Source of the DNA: Streptomyces lomondensis
Lineage (GTDB): Bacteria; Actinomycetota; Actinomycetes; Streptomycetales; Streptomycetaceae
Reading direction: 5' to 3'
Length of the DNA: 64,000 nucleotides
NCBI RefSeq assembly: GCF_014651035.1
Contig: NZ_BMWC01000006.1
Location: forward strand, 248,001 to 312,000
Part shown: positions 25,059-32,811 of the stretch, piece by piece
How positions within the stretch are numbered: the stretch's first letter is position 1
Layout of the letters: each line of letters begins with the position of its first letter
Program-made: the position numbers and the translations under genes
Notes under the pieces: generated by a model
Databases searched by the model: none
Told to the model about the DNA's origin: nothing
The model's input: the letters and a program-made list of their open reading frames with translations, nothing else

Positions 25059-25349
25059 CGCTCCGGCTCCCTCCTTCGCCCGTCGATCCGCTCCCTGTGC
25101 GCCGGTGTCCCGGCGCACTTCTTCTGTTGAGTTGTCTGCACCCTACGCATGTTCGGCAAACCGTTTCATGCGCCCGTCACATCGATGTCATCCAGGGCGG
25201 TGCGCGACCCCTCAGTTCGCGCCAAGGGATCCACCGCCCTCGCGAGCGAGGCGCGGATTCCTCCTGTGGAAGGGACAGGGGGGAGAGCGGGTTCGGGGGG
25301 TGGCGTAGCGCTCTGTGGTTGTCCGGATCCCGCTCGTGGGATCGGAGGC
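25059..25349. other. Non-coding interval before the XRE-cupin gene
   Basis: No gene is supported here. On the minus strand it should contain the promoter of the XRE-cupin gene. A GCATG...CATGC inverted repeat (about 25147-25171) is a possible autoregulatory site. The rest is GC-rich without clear structure until the terminator hairpin at 25350. Confidence 0.4.
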
Positions 25350-25383
25350 GGGGTGGGACACGGCGTGTCGCGCGTCCCACCCC
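25350..25383 (-). terminator. Terminator of the betaine-type transporter operon
   Basis: GGGGTGGGAC (25350-25359) and GTCCCACCCC (25374-25383) form a perfect 10-bp stem with a 14-nt loop, 6 nt beyond the stop codon of the transporter gene. Confidence 0.8.
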
Positions 25384-25389
25384 GGAACC

Positions 25390-28005
25390 CTACTGCGGCG
25401 TCATCCGGTCCACCATGTCCGGGTGCTGCTTCAGCCAGGCGGCGACGGCCTCTTCCTCGTGGCCCTGGCCGCGGTCCTTGATCTCGCTCTCCAGGCTGCC
25501 GAGCTCGTCCTCGCTCATCCTGAAGCCCTTGATCCACTTCGTGAGCTGCGGGTACTGCTCGGGGAACTTCTCGCTGGAGATGGTGCGGATCGTGTTGCCC
25601 TCGCCGAAGGCCTTCTTGGGATCCTTCAGCTTGGTCAGCTCGTAGTCGCTGTACGCCCAGTGGGGCGACCAGAGGGTGACGGCGATCGGCTCCTTCTTGG
25701 CGTAGGCGCGCTTCAGTTCGGCCAGCATGGCCGGGGTGGAGCCGTCGACGACCTCGTACTCCTTGTCGAGGCCGTAGGCGGGCAGGACCTTGTTCTTCGC
25801 CAGGTCCATCTCGCCGGTGCCGGGCTCGATGCCGATGATCTTCCCGTCGAAGGTGGCGGCCTTGCCCTTGAGGTCCTCCAGGGAGTCGACGCCCTTGACG
25901 TAGGACGGTACGGCGATCTCCAGCGAGGTCGGTTCGTACCAGGTGCCGAGGTCCTTGAGCCGGTCCTTGTTCCGGTCCCAGTAGTTCTTCTGGGCGTAGG
26001 GCAGCCAGGCGTCGAAGTTGAGGTCGAGATCGCCCGAGGCCAGACCCGTGTAGACGGGGCCGACGTCCATCTGCTTCAGGTTCATCCGGTAGCCGCGCCG
26101 CTCCAGGACGTTCTTCCACAGGTAGGTGACGGCGATGTCCTCGTCCCAGGGGAACCACGCCACGTCCAGGGGCCGCTCGGCCTCGGCGGGCGTGCTGCCG
26201 CCGGCGCCCTGGACCGGGGCGAGCTTGTCGACGTAGCCGGGGTGCTGCTTCAGCCAGGCGCGGACGGCGTCCTGCTGCTTGCCCTTGCCCGCCTTGTTGA
26301 TCTCGGCTTCGAGGCTGGTGAGCTCCTTCTCGCTCATGCTGAAGTCCTTCAGCCACCGGGCGACGGTCGGGTCGTCGTCCGCGAAGCCCTTGCGGGACAG
26401 GGTGTGCACGCCGTCGCCCTCGCCCCAGGCGCCCTTCGGGTCCTTGAGCTTGGTCAGCTTGTAGTCGTTGTACGCCCAGTGCGGCGACCAGAGCGTGACG
26501 ACGATCGGCTCCTTCTTGGCGTACGCGCGCTTCAGCTCGGCCAGCATGGCGGGCGTGGAGCTGTCGACGACCTTGTACTCCTTGTCGAGGCCGTACTCCT
26601 TGAGGACCTTGCTCTTCAGCAGGGCCATCTCGCCGGCGCTGGACTCGATGCCGGTGATCTTGCCGCCGAACTCGGAGGCCTTGCCCTTGAGGTCCTCAAG
26701 GGAGTCGATGCCCTTCATGTAGGAGGGCACGGAGAGCTCCAGGGACGTCTTGTCGTACCAGGCGCCGAGGTCGTCGAGCTGCTTGCCGTACTTCTTCCAG
26801 TACTGGGCGTGGGTGGTGGGCAGCCAGCCGTCCGTCTGGAAGTCGACGTCGCCCTGGGCGAGCGAGGTGTAGAGCGGGCCGGCGTCGAGCTGCTTGGCCT
26901 CCACCTGGTAGCCGCGCTGCTCCAGGACCTCCTTCCAGAGGAAGGTCGAGGCGACGCCCTCGTCCCAGGGGATGTAGCCGATGGTGATCTTCTTGCCCTG
27001 GCCGACGTCCTTGCCGCCGGCCACGGCCGATCCGGTGCCGCTGCCGCCGAAGACCCCCATGCCGCCCGAGACGAGCGCGAGGACGACGACGCCGATCACG
27101 GCGACGGCCGGACGGGGGCGGTACGACCAGATCTTCAGCCCCTGGGCGGCGCGCAGCCGGGCGGCGGCGCGGCGGCCGAGCGGGGAGACCTGGGTGCCCA
27201 GCGCGCTGGTGATGCGGTCGAGGTAGATCGCGAGGATCACGATGGCGACACCGGCCTCGGCGCCCAGCCCGACGTTGAGCTGGCCGATGGCCTGGTTGAC
27301 GTCGCCGCCGAGGCCGCCGGTGCCGACCATGCCGGCGATGGCGGCCATGGACAGGCCGAGCATGATGACCTGGTTGACGCCGGCCATGACCGTGGGCAGG
27401 GCGAGGGGGAGCTGGACGCGCAGCAGGGTGTTGCGGGGTGTGGTGCCGAACGCGTCGGCGGCCTCGACCAGTTCCTTGTCGACCTGGCGGATGCCCAGCT
27501 CGGTCATGCGCACGCCCGGGGCGAGCGCGAAGATCAGGGTGGCGACGATGCCCGCGGAGGCGCCGGTGCCGAAGAAGAGGATCGCCGGGATGAGGTAGAC
27601 CATCGCGGGCAGCGTCTGCATGAAGTCCAGGACGGGCCGGACCAGGCCGCTGACCCGGTCGGAGCGGGCCGCCCAGATGCCCACGGGGATGGAGATCACC
27701 AGCGCGATGACGGTCGCCACGAGGACGAGCGCCAGGGTGATCATCGCGTTCTCCCACAGTTCGAGGGAGTCGATGAACGCGAATCCCGCGAAGGCGAGGA
27801 CACCGGCGAGCGTGCCGCGCAGCCAGAAGGCGATCACCGCGAAGATGCCCGCGAGCAGCAGCGGTTGCGGAGCCTGGAGGACGGCGTTGATGCCGTCGTA
27901 GAGGCCGAGGAAGACGGTCTTGCAGAAGTCGAACAGCCAGCCCATGTGGGTGGTGAGCCAGTCGACCGCGTCGTTGACCCAGGTGCCGAGCTGAATCCTA
28001 GGCAC
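25390..28005 (-). CDS. Glycine betaine/proline ABC permease fused to two substrate-binding domains
   Basis: The 871-aa protein joins three parts of an osmolyte importer. Residues 1-290 are an OpuAB/ProW-like permease with the EAA loop (ELVEAADAFGTTPRNTLLRV). A further membrane helix lies near 320. Two tandem OpuAC domains then occupy about 340-605 and 625-871. Both binding domains carry the same Trp-containing motifs (PWDEG or PWDED, WLP, LWSPHW) expected to cage a quaternary ammonium group. Their similarity (for example STPAMLAELKRAYAKKEPI in both) shows an internal duplication. Fusion tethers two receptors per permease. The GTG start overlaps the ATPase stop by 8 nt. A terminator follows the stop. 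The substrate is inferred as betaine, choline or proline betaine. Confidence 0.93.
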   Translation of the reverse strand: MPRIQLGTWVNDAVDWLTTHMGWLFDFCKTVFLGLYDGINAVLQAPQPLLLAGIFAVIAFWLRGTLAGVLAFAGFAFIDSLELWENAMITLALVLVATVIALVISIPVGIWAARSDRVSGLVRPVLDFMQTLPAMVYLIPAILFFGTGASAGIVATLIFALAPGVRMTELGIRQVDKELVEAADAFGTTPRNTLLRVQLPLALPTVMAGVNQVIMLGLSMAAIAGMVGTGGLGGDVNQAIGQLNVGLGAEAGVAIVILAIYLDRITSALGTQVSPLGRRAAARLRAAQGLKIWSYRPRPAVAVIGVVVLALVSGGMGVFGGSGTGSAVAGGKDVGQGKKITIGYIPWDEGVASTFLWKEVLEQRGYQVEAKQLDAGPLYTSLAQGDVDFQTDGWLPTTHAQYWKKYGKQLDDLGAWYDKTSLELSVPSYMKGIDSLEDLKGKASEFGGKITGIESSAGEMALLKSKVLKEYGLDKEYKVVDSSTPAMLAELKRAYAKKEPIVVTLWSPHWAYNDYKLTKLKDPKGAWGEGDGVHTLSRKGFADDDPTVARWLKDFSMSEKELTSLEAEINKAGKGKQQDAVRAWLKQHPGYVDKLAPVQGAGGSTPAEAERPLDVAWFPWDEDIAVTYLWKNVLERRGYRMNLKQMDVGPVYTGLASGDLDLNFDAWLPYAQKNYWDRNKDRLKDLGTWYEPTSLEIAVPSYVKGVDSLEDLKGKAATFDGKIIGIEPGTGEMDLAKNKVLPAYGLDKEYEVVDGSTPAMLAELKRAYAKKEPIAVTLWSPHWAYSDYELTKLKDPKKAFGEGNTIRTISSEKFPEQYPQLTKWIKGFRMSEDELGSLESEIKDRGQGHEEEAVAAWLKQHPDMVDRMTPQ

Positions 28006-29053
28006 GGGCGATCACCTTCTCTCCGTCCTGGTCGCGCGGGGAGTCGCAGGGCCGCGGGGCGGCGTCCCGCTCGTCGCCGAGGAAGCCGACCAGCCGCTGC
28101 CGCGGGACGACGCCGACGAGCCTGTTGTCCTCGTCGACGACGGAGACGGGGTGGGAGAGCCGGGCGCTGATCGCGCACAGCTCGGTGAACGGGGTCTCGG
28201 CGGTGGCGGTCTCGCAGGCGCAGCCGGGGCCGTCGCCGGTGACCGAGGTGTCCATGAGCTCGCCCGCGGTCAGGACGCGGGAGCGGTCGACGTCCTGGGT
28301 GAAGGAGGCGACGTAGTCGTTCGCCGGCCGCAGCAGGATGTCCTGGGCGGTGCCGGTCTGCACGATCCGCCCGTCGCGCATGACGGCGATGCGGTCGCCC
28401 AGGCGCATGGCCTCGTTCAGGTCGTGGGTGATGAAGACGATCGTCTTCTTCAGCTTCTGCTGGAGCTCCAGCAGCTGGTCCTGCATGTCGCGGCGGATCA
28501 GCGGGTCCAGGGCGCTGAAGGACTCGTCCATCAGCAGCAGGTCGGCGTCGGTGGCGAGGGCGCGGGCGAGGCCGACGCGCTGCTGCATGCCGCCGGACAG
28601 CTCGTCGGGCCAGGACTTCTCCCAGCCGGCCAGGCCGCACAGGGCGAGCGCCTCGTCGGCGCGGCGTACGCGCTCGGCGCGGGGCACGCCCTGCACTTCC
28701 AGACCGTAGGCGGCGTTCTCGCGCACGCTGCGGTGCGGGAAGAGCGCGAAGTGCTGGAACACCATGCTGATCTTCTTGGAGCGGACCTCGCGCAGCTCGC
28801 GGTCGCCGAGCGCGGTCAGGTCCTGGCCGTCGAAGCGCACCTGACCGGCGGTCGGCTCCAGCAGGCCGTTCAGCATGCGCAGCAGGGTGGACTTGCCGGA
28901 GCCGGACAGGCCCATGACGACGAAGATCTGGCCGGGCTCCACGGTGAAGGAGGCGTCGATCACGGCGGCGGTCGTGCCCTCGGCGCGCAGCTCCTCCCGG
29001 TCGGCTCCGCTCCTTAGCCGCTCGACCGCCTGGTCCGGTCTCCTGCCGAACAC
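27998..29053 (-). CDS. Betaine-type ABC transporter ATPase (ProV/OpuAA-like), start possibly frameshifted
   Basis: This ATPase energises the fused permease. It has Walker A GLSGSGKST, Q-loop FQHFALFPHRS, signature LSGGMQQR, Walker B LLLMDESFSALDP and H-loop ITHDLNEAM. A C-terminal CBS-like regulatory region (about 265-330) includes SARLSHPVSVVDEDNRLVG. From GTG 29053 the protein is 351 aa but lacks the first beta strand. The frame continues upstream as IQAESLYKVFGRRPD, exactly the usual start of this family, yet has no ATG or GTG before its stop at 29093. A GTG after GAGGTG at 29085 is out of frame by one base. A one-base deletion or a start further in are both possible. The gene is otherwise intact. 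Confidence 0.9.
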   Translation of the reverse strand: MFGRRPDQAVERLRSGADREELRAEGTTAAVIDASFTVEPGQIFVVMGLSGSGKSTLLRMLNGLLEPTAGQVRFDGQDLTALGDRELREVRSKKISMVFQHFALFPHRSVRENAAYGLEVQGVPRAERVRRADEALALCGLAGWEKSWPDELSGGMQQRVGLARALATDADLLLMDESFSALDPLIRRDMQDQLLELQQKLKKTIVFITHDLNEAMRLGDRIAVMRDGRIVQTGTAQDILLRPANDYVASFTQDVDRSRVLTAGELMDTSVTGDGPGCACETATAETPFTELCAISARLSHPVSVVDEDNRLVGVVPRQRLVGFLGDERDAAPRPCDSPRDQDGEKVIARA

Positions 29054-29241
29054 CTTGTACAGGCTCTCCGCCTGAATGCTGACACGTGCACCTCAATTTC
29101 CACGGCAATAGAACAGAGCGCAAACAGTTGAATTGCGCAACCAGCCTCGCTGCGGGGCGGCGCCTCCCCCCGAACCCGGATCCCAAACGCACAAGTGGGG
29201 CGCATCACATATGAGTCGAGTGACTGTCGGTGCCGTGCGGC

Positions 29242-30174
29242 ATGATGCGTGACGTGACCGGACGACTGATGCTCCTCGACACCGCTTCCCTGTACTTCCG
29301 CGCCTACTTCGGCGTCCCCGAGTCGGTCAGGGCACCGGACGGCACACCGGTGAACGCCGTGCGCGGCCTGCTCGACTTCATCGACCGCCTGATCAGGGAC
29401 CACCGGCCCGACCAGCTCGTGGCCTGCATGGACGCCGACTGGCGGCCGCACTGGCGTGTGGAGCTGATCCCCTCCTACAAGGCGCACCGCGTCGCCGAGG
29501 AGCACGCGGCCGGGCCGGACGAGGAGGAGGTGCCCGACACGCTGTCGCCGCAGGTGCCGGTCATCGAGGCGGTGCTGGACGCGGTGGGCATCGCGCGCGT
29601 GGGCGTCGCGGGCTACGAGGCGGACGACGTGATCGGCACGTTCACCGCGCGGGCGAAGGGCCCGGTCGACATCGTCACGGGCGACCGCGACCTGTACCAG
29701 CTGGTGGACGACGCGCGCGGGGTGCGCGTGCTGTACCCGCTGAAGGGCGTGGGCACCCTGCAGCACACCGATGAGGCGGTGCTGCGTGAGAAGTATGGGG
29801 TCGACGGGAGCGGGTACGCGGATCTCGCCCTGCTGCGCGGCGACCCCAGCGACGGCCTGCCGGGCGTGCCGGGCATCGGCGAGAAGACGGCCGCCAAGCT
29901 GCTGGCCGAGTTCGGCGACCTGGCCGGGATCCTGGCGGCGGTCGAGGACCGCCGGTCGAAGCTGACGCCGACCCAGCGCAGGCGGCTGGACGAGGCGCGC
30001 CCGTATCTCGCGGTCGCGCCGAAGGTCGTCCGGGTCGCGGACGACGTACCGCTGCCGGACGTCACCACGGCGCTGCCGCGGGCACCTCGCGACCCGGCGG
30101 CCCTGGAGGCACTGGCGGCCCGCTGGGGTCTGGGCGGGTCGCTGGAGCGGCTGCTGGCGACGCTCGCGGTGTGA
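29242..30174 (+). CDS. Stand-alone 5'-3' exonuclease (DNA polymerase I N-domain-like)
   Basis: This FEN/PIN-fold nuclease of about 310 aa has the metal-binding acidic clusters LLDTASLYFRAYFG, CMDADWRPHWR, GYEADDVIGTFTA and TGDRDLYQLVDD. A helix-hairpin-helix region follows (GDPSDGLPGVPGIGEKTAAK). Streptomycetes keep such a separate exonuclease in addition to PolA. It may process RNA primers or flaps. Possible starts are GTG 29230, ATG 29242/29245 and GTG 29254, none with a good ribosome site, so the exact N-terminus is uncertain. It stands alone, divergent from the betaine-type transporter operon. Confidence 0.9.
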   Translation: MMRDVTGRLMLLDTASLYFRAYFGVPESVRAPDGTPVNAVRGLLDFIDRLIRDHRPDQLVACMDADWRPHWRVELIPSYKAHRVAEEHAAGPDEEEVPDTLSPQVPVIEAVLDAVGIARVGVAGYEADDVIGTFTARAKGPVDIVTGDRDLYQLVDDARGVRVLYPLKGVGTLQHTDEAVLREKYGVDGSGYADLALLRGDPSDGLPGVPGIGEKTAAKLLAEFGDLAGILAAVEDRRSKLTPTQRRRLDEARPYLAVAPKVVRVADDVPLPDVTTALPRAPRDPAALEALAARWGLGGSLERLLATLAV

Positions 30175-30180
30175 CGAGAC

Positions 30181-30238
30181 GGGGGCCGACGCCCTTCCTG
30201 GGGCCGACGCCCTTCATGAACCTCTCATGCGAGAGGTG
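30181..30238 (+). repeat. Direct repeat and hairpin upstream of the siderophore-interacting gene
   Basis: GGGGCCGACGCCCTTC occurs twice with a 19-bp period (from 30182). It is followed by the inverted repeat CCTCTC-ATGC-GAGAGG at 30221-30236. The pair could terminate the exonuclease transcript. No U-tract is present. Confidence 0.4.
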
Positions 30239-30261
30239 TTAAGTGGGGGCGAGGTGCTAAC

Positions 30262-30280
30262 TTAGGTAACCCTAACTATG
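30262..30280. promoter_or_regulatory. Iron box (DtxR/IdeR-type operator), partial match
   Basis: TTAGGTAACCCTAACTATG matches 12 of 19 positions of the actinobacterial iron box TTAGGTTAGGCTAACCTAA, with both TTAGGT and CTAAC cores at correct spacing. It ends 18 nt before the start of the siderophore-interacting gene, placing repression by a DmdR-type regulator in the promoter or leader. Confidence 0.6.
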
Positions 30281-30298
30281 CGAGACAGGGAGGTCCTC

Positions 30299-31141
30299 AT
30301 GGCAGAGCGACCGGGACGCCAGCCGCGCAAGCCGCACTCCGCTCAGGTCGTCCGCACCGAGCGGCTGACTCCGCACATGCAGCGGGTGGTGCTCGGTGGC
30401 GAGGGCCTCGCCGACTTCGCGGCGGACACCTGCACCGATCACTATGTGAAGCTGCTGTTCCCGCCCGAGGGCGTGACGTATCCGGAACCCTTCGACATGC
30501 AGCGCATCCGCGACGAGTTCCCGCGCGCACAGTGGCCGGTGACCCGGACCTACACGGTGCGCCAGTGGGACGCCGAACACGGCGAGCTGACCCTGGACTT
30601 CGTCATCCACGGCGACGAGGGCCTGGCCGGCCCGTGGGCCATGCGCGTGCAGCCGGGCGAGACCGTGCGGTTCATGGGGCCCGGCGGGGCGTACGCACCC
30701 GACCCGGACGCCGACTGGCATCTGCTCGTCGGCGACGAGAGCGCGCTGCCCGCGATCGCCTGCGCCCTGGAGGCGCTGCCGCGCGGGGCCAGGGCGTACG
30801 CCTTCGTGGAGATCTCCGGCCCCGAGGAGGAGCAGAAGATCGACTCGGACGTCGAGGTCGTCTGGCTGCACCGCGGCGACCGGCCCCTGGGCGAGGCGCT
30901 GGTCGAGGCCGTGCGGGGCCTGGAGTTCCCCGAGGGCCGGGTGCACGCCTTCGTCCACGGCGAGGCGCACTTCGTGAAGGAGCTGCGCCACCTGCTCCGG
31001 GTCGAGCGCCACGTCCCGCGCGAGGACCTGTCGATCTCCGGCTACTGGCGGCGCGGCCACAACGAGGACGGCTGGCAGGCCTCGAAGCGGGAGTGGAACG
31101 CGCGCATCGAGGCGGAGCAGGAGAGCACGCCGGCCGCCTGA
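30299..31141 (+). CDS. Siderophore-interacting FAD-binding ferric reductase (ViuB/SIP-like)
   Basis: This 280-aa cytoplasmic flavoprotein releases iron from ferric siderophores by reduction. The N-terminal FAD-binding barrel includes RTERLTPHMQRVVLGGEGL, the flavin-contact motif TRTYTVRQWD and the HGDEGLAGPWA segment. The C-terminal SIP domain includes LLVGDESALPAIACALEALP and DLSISGYWRRGHNEDGW. The ATG at 30299 is chosen for the GGGAGG ribosome site; an ATG at 30278 lacks one. An iron box just upstream indicates derepression under iron starvation. No siderophore biosynthesis gene is in the window. Confidence 0.93.
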   Translation: MAERPGRQPRKPHSAQVVRTERLTPHMQRVVLGGEGLADFAADTCTDHYVKLLFPPEGVTYPEPFDMQRIRDEFPRAQWPVTRTYTVRQWDAEHGELTLDFVIHGDEGLAGPWAMRVQPGETVRFMGPGGAYAPDPDADWHLLVGDESALPAIACALEALPRGARAYAFVEISGPEEEQKIDSDVEVVWLHRGDRPLGEALVEAVRGLEFPEGRVHAFVHGEAHFVKELRHLLRVERHVPREDLSISGYWRRGHNEDGWQASKREWNARIEAEQESTPAA

Positions 31142-31162
31142 GGCACGCGGCCAGGAGGAGGC

Positions 31163-31744
31163 TCAGTCCCCGCGCACCCGCGCGTGCAGATGCATGTCGT
31201 GCCGGCCGTCCGGCTGAAGCGCGGCGCTGCGCTTGGTGCCCTCCAGGGCGAAGCCGGTGGCGGCGGCAACCCGGCAGGACGCCTCGTTGCGCACGGCGTG
31301 CAGCAGCTCCAGCCGGTGGAAGCCGACCTCGTCGAGGGCCCAGCGGGTGAGCGCGGTCGTGGCCCGGGCGGCGACGCCCCGGCCCCGCGCCTCGGGGGCG
31401 GTCCAGTACGCCACCTCCGCCGTCCCGTCGTCCAGCCGTATCTCGCGCAGCGCCACCCGCCCCAGCAGCGCGCCGGAGTCCGCGTCGACGACGGCCCACT
31501 GCGCCTCCCGCTCCTCCTCCCACGCCCGCTGCCAGTCGCGGATCCAGCCGGCGACCTCCTCTTCGGAGTCGGCGGTCCGGGCATGCCACTGGTGCATCAC
31601 GGGGTCCTGGAAGACCTCGTACACCGCGGGCGCGTCCCCGGCCCGCCAGGGGCGCAGGAGGAGTCCGCCGTCGGCGGGGAGGGTGGGCTGCGGGCGGTGG
31701 GCGAGAGTCCCGGCGGTCAGGACCGGGCCGATGAGGAAGGGCAT
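31163..31744 (-). CDS. GNAT-family N-acetyltransferase (RimJ/RimL-like)
   Basis: This 193-aa acetyltransferase has the N-terminal LRPWRAGDAPAVYEVFQDPV region and the acetyl-CoA pyrophosphate loop PEARGRGVAARA at about residues 120-131. The C-terminal VGFHRLELLHAVRNEASCRV segment is typical of RimJ/RimL and antibiotic-type GNATs. ATG 31744 (MPFLIGPVL) is preferred over the open extension to 31792. It is convergent with the siderophore-interacting gene (21-nt gap) and divergent from the pseudouridine synthase. The substrate amine is unknown. Confidence 0.88.
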   Translation of the reverse strand: MPFLIGPVLTAGTLAHRPQPTLPADGGLLLRPWRAGDAPAVYEVFQDPVMHQWHARTADSEEEVAGWIRDWQRAWEEEREAQWAVVDADSGALLGRVALREIRLDDGTAEVAYWTAPEARGRGVAARATTALTRWALDEVGFHRLELLHAVRNEASCRVAAATGFALEGTKRSAALQPDGRHDMHLHARVRGD

Positions 31745-31824
31745 GCCCGCATCCTGACAAGCGGGCCGCGGGCGAGCCCAGCGGTTTTCCACCGGGGCGC
31801 CCCGGCCTCGTACGCTGGGCCGCG

Positions 31825-32811
31825 ATGAGACGCAGGCCCCGCACCCCGCCCTCTCCCCTGCCGCAGCGCCACGGGGTCGACCCGGTGCGGGTCCGGCTGC
31901 CCGCCGAGGGGGCGTGGGCCACGGTGCGCGAGCATCTGGTGGAGCGGCTCTCCGGGGCGGGAGCCGGGGTCGTCGACGGGATGTTCGACGCGGGGCTGAT
32001 CGTCGGGGCGGACGGACGGGCCGTGCCGGCGGACGCGCCCTTCGTGCCGGGGATGTTCGTGTGGTTCCACCGGGAGCTGCCCGACGAGGTGCCCGTGCCC
32101 TTCCCGCTGGAGGTCGTGCACCGGGACGAGCACATCGTCGTCGTCGACAAGCCCCACTTCCTCGCCACCACCCCGCGCGGCGCCCATGTCGCCGAGACCG
32201 CGCTGGCCCGGCTCCGCCGCGAGCTGGACATCCCGGCGCTCAGCGCGGCCCACCGCCTGGACCGGCTCACGGCCGGACTCGTGCTGTTCACCGTGCGCCC
32301 CGAGGAGCGCGGCGCCTACCAGACGCTCTTCCGCGACCGGCGGGTCCGCAAGGAGTACGAGGCCGTCGCCCCCTACGACCGCGCCCTCGCACTCCCCCGG
32401 ACCGTACGCAGCCGGATCGTGAAGGAGCGCGGGGTGCTCACCGCCCGGGAGGTGGCGGGCGAGCCCAACGCCGTGAGCCGTGTCGAGCTGGTCGAGCACC
32501 GTCCGGACCGGGCCGGCCCGCTCGCCCGGTACCGGCTGGTGCCCGGCACCGGCCAGACGCATCAGCTGCGCGTGCACATGGCCGCGCTGGGGGTGCCCAT
32601 CCTCGGCGACCCGCTCTACCCGGAGGTGACCGGGCCCGTGCCGGCCGGTGACTTCCGGCGTCCGCTCCAGCTGCTGGCGCGGGGCCTCGCGTTCACCGAC
32701 CCGGTCACGGGCGTGGAGCACCGGTTCCGCAGCGGCCGGGTGCTCGCGGCCTGGGCGTCGTACGACCGGTGGGCCGCCGGGATGTACGACGGCCCGTCGG
32801 ACGGTCAGTAG
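31825..32811 (+). CDS. RluA-family pseudouridine synthase
   Basis: This 328-aa enzyme converts uridine to pseudouridine in rRNA or tRNA. It has the catalytic motif AAHRLDRLTAGLVLF with the active-site Asp. Upstream is VVVDKPHFLATTPRG, and GTGQTHQLRVHMAALGVPIL lies near the C-terminus. The N-terminus is longer than a bare catalytic domain but shows no clear S4 domain. TACGCT lies 8 nt before the ATG, hinting at a leaderless transcript. The last 7 bp overlap the convergent P450 gene. The target site is unknown. Confidence 0.92.
   Translation: MRRRPRTPPSPLPQRHGVDPVRVRLPAEGAWATVREHLVERLSGAGAGVVDGMFDAGLIVGADGRAVPADAPFVPGMFVWFHRELPDEVPVPFPLEVVHRDEHIVVVDKPHFLATTPRGAHVAETALARLRRELDIPALSAAHRLDRLTAGLVLFTVRPEERGAYQTLFRDRRVRKEYEAVAPYDRALALPRTVRSRIVKERGVLTAREVAGEPNAVSRVELVEHRPDRAGPLARYRLVPGTGQTHQLRVHMAALGVPILGDPLYPEVTGPVPAGDFRRPLQLLARGLAFTDPVTGVEHRFRSGRVLAAWASYDRWAAGMYDGPSDGQ

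Noticed and set aside
25315..28170. 951-aa open frame on the plus strand opposite the betaine-type permease
   Set aside because: Repetitive Val/Gly/Asp-rich translation with no domain; the minus-strand gene is unmistakable.
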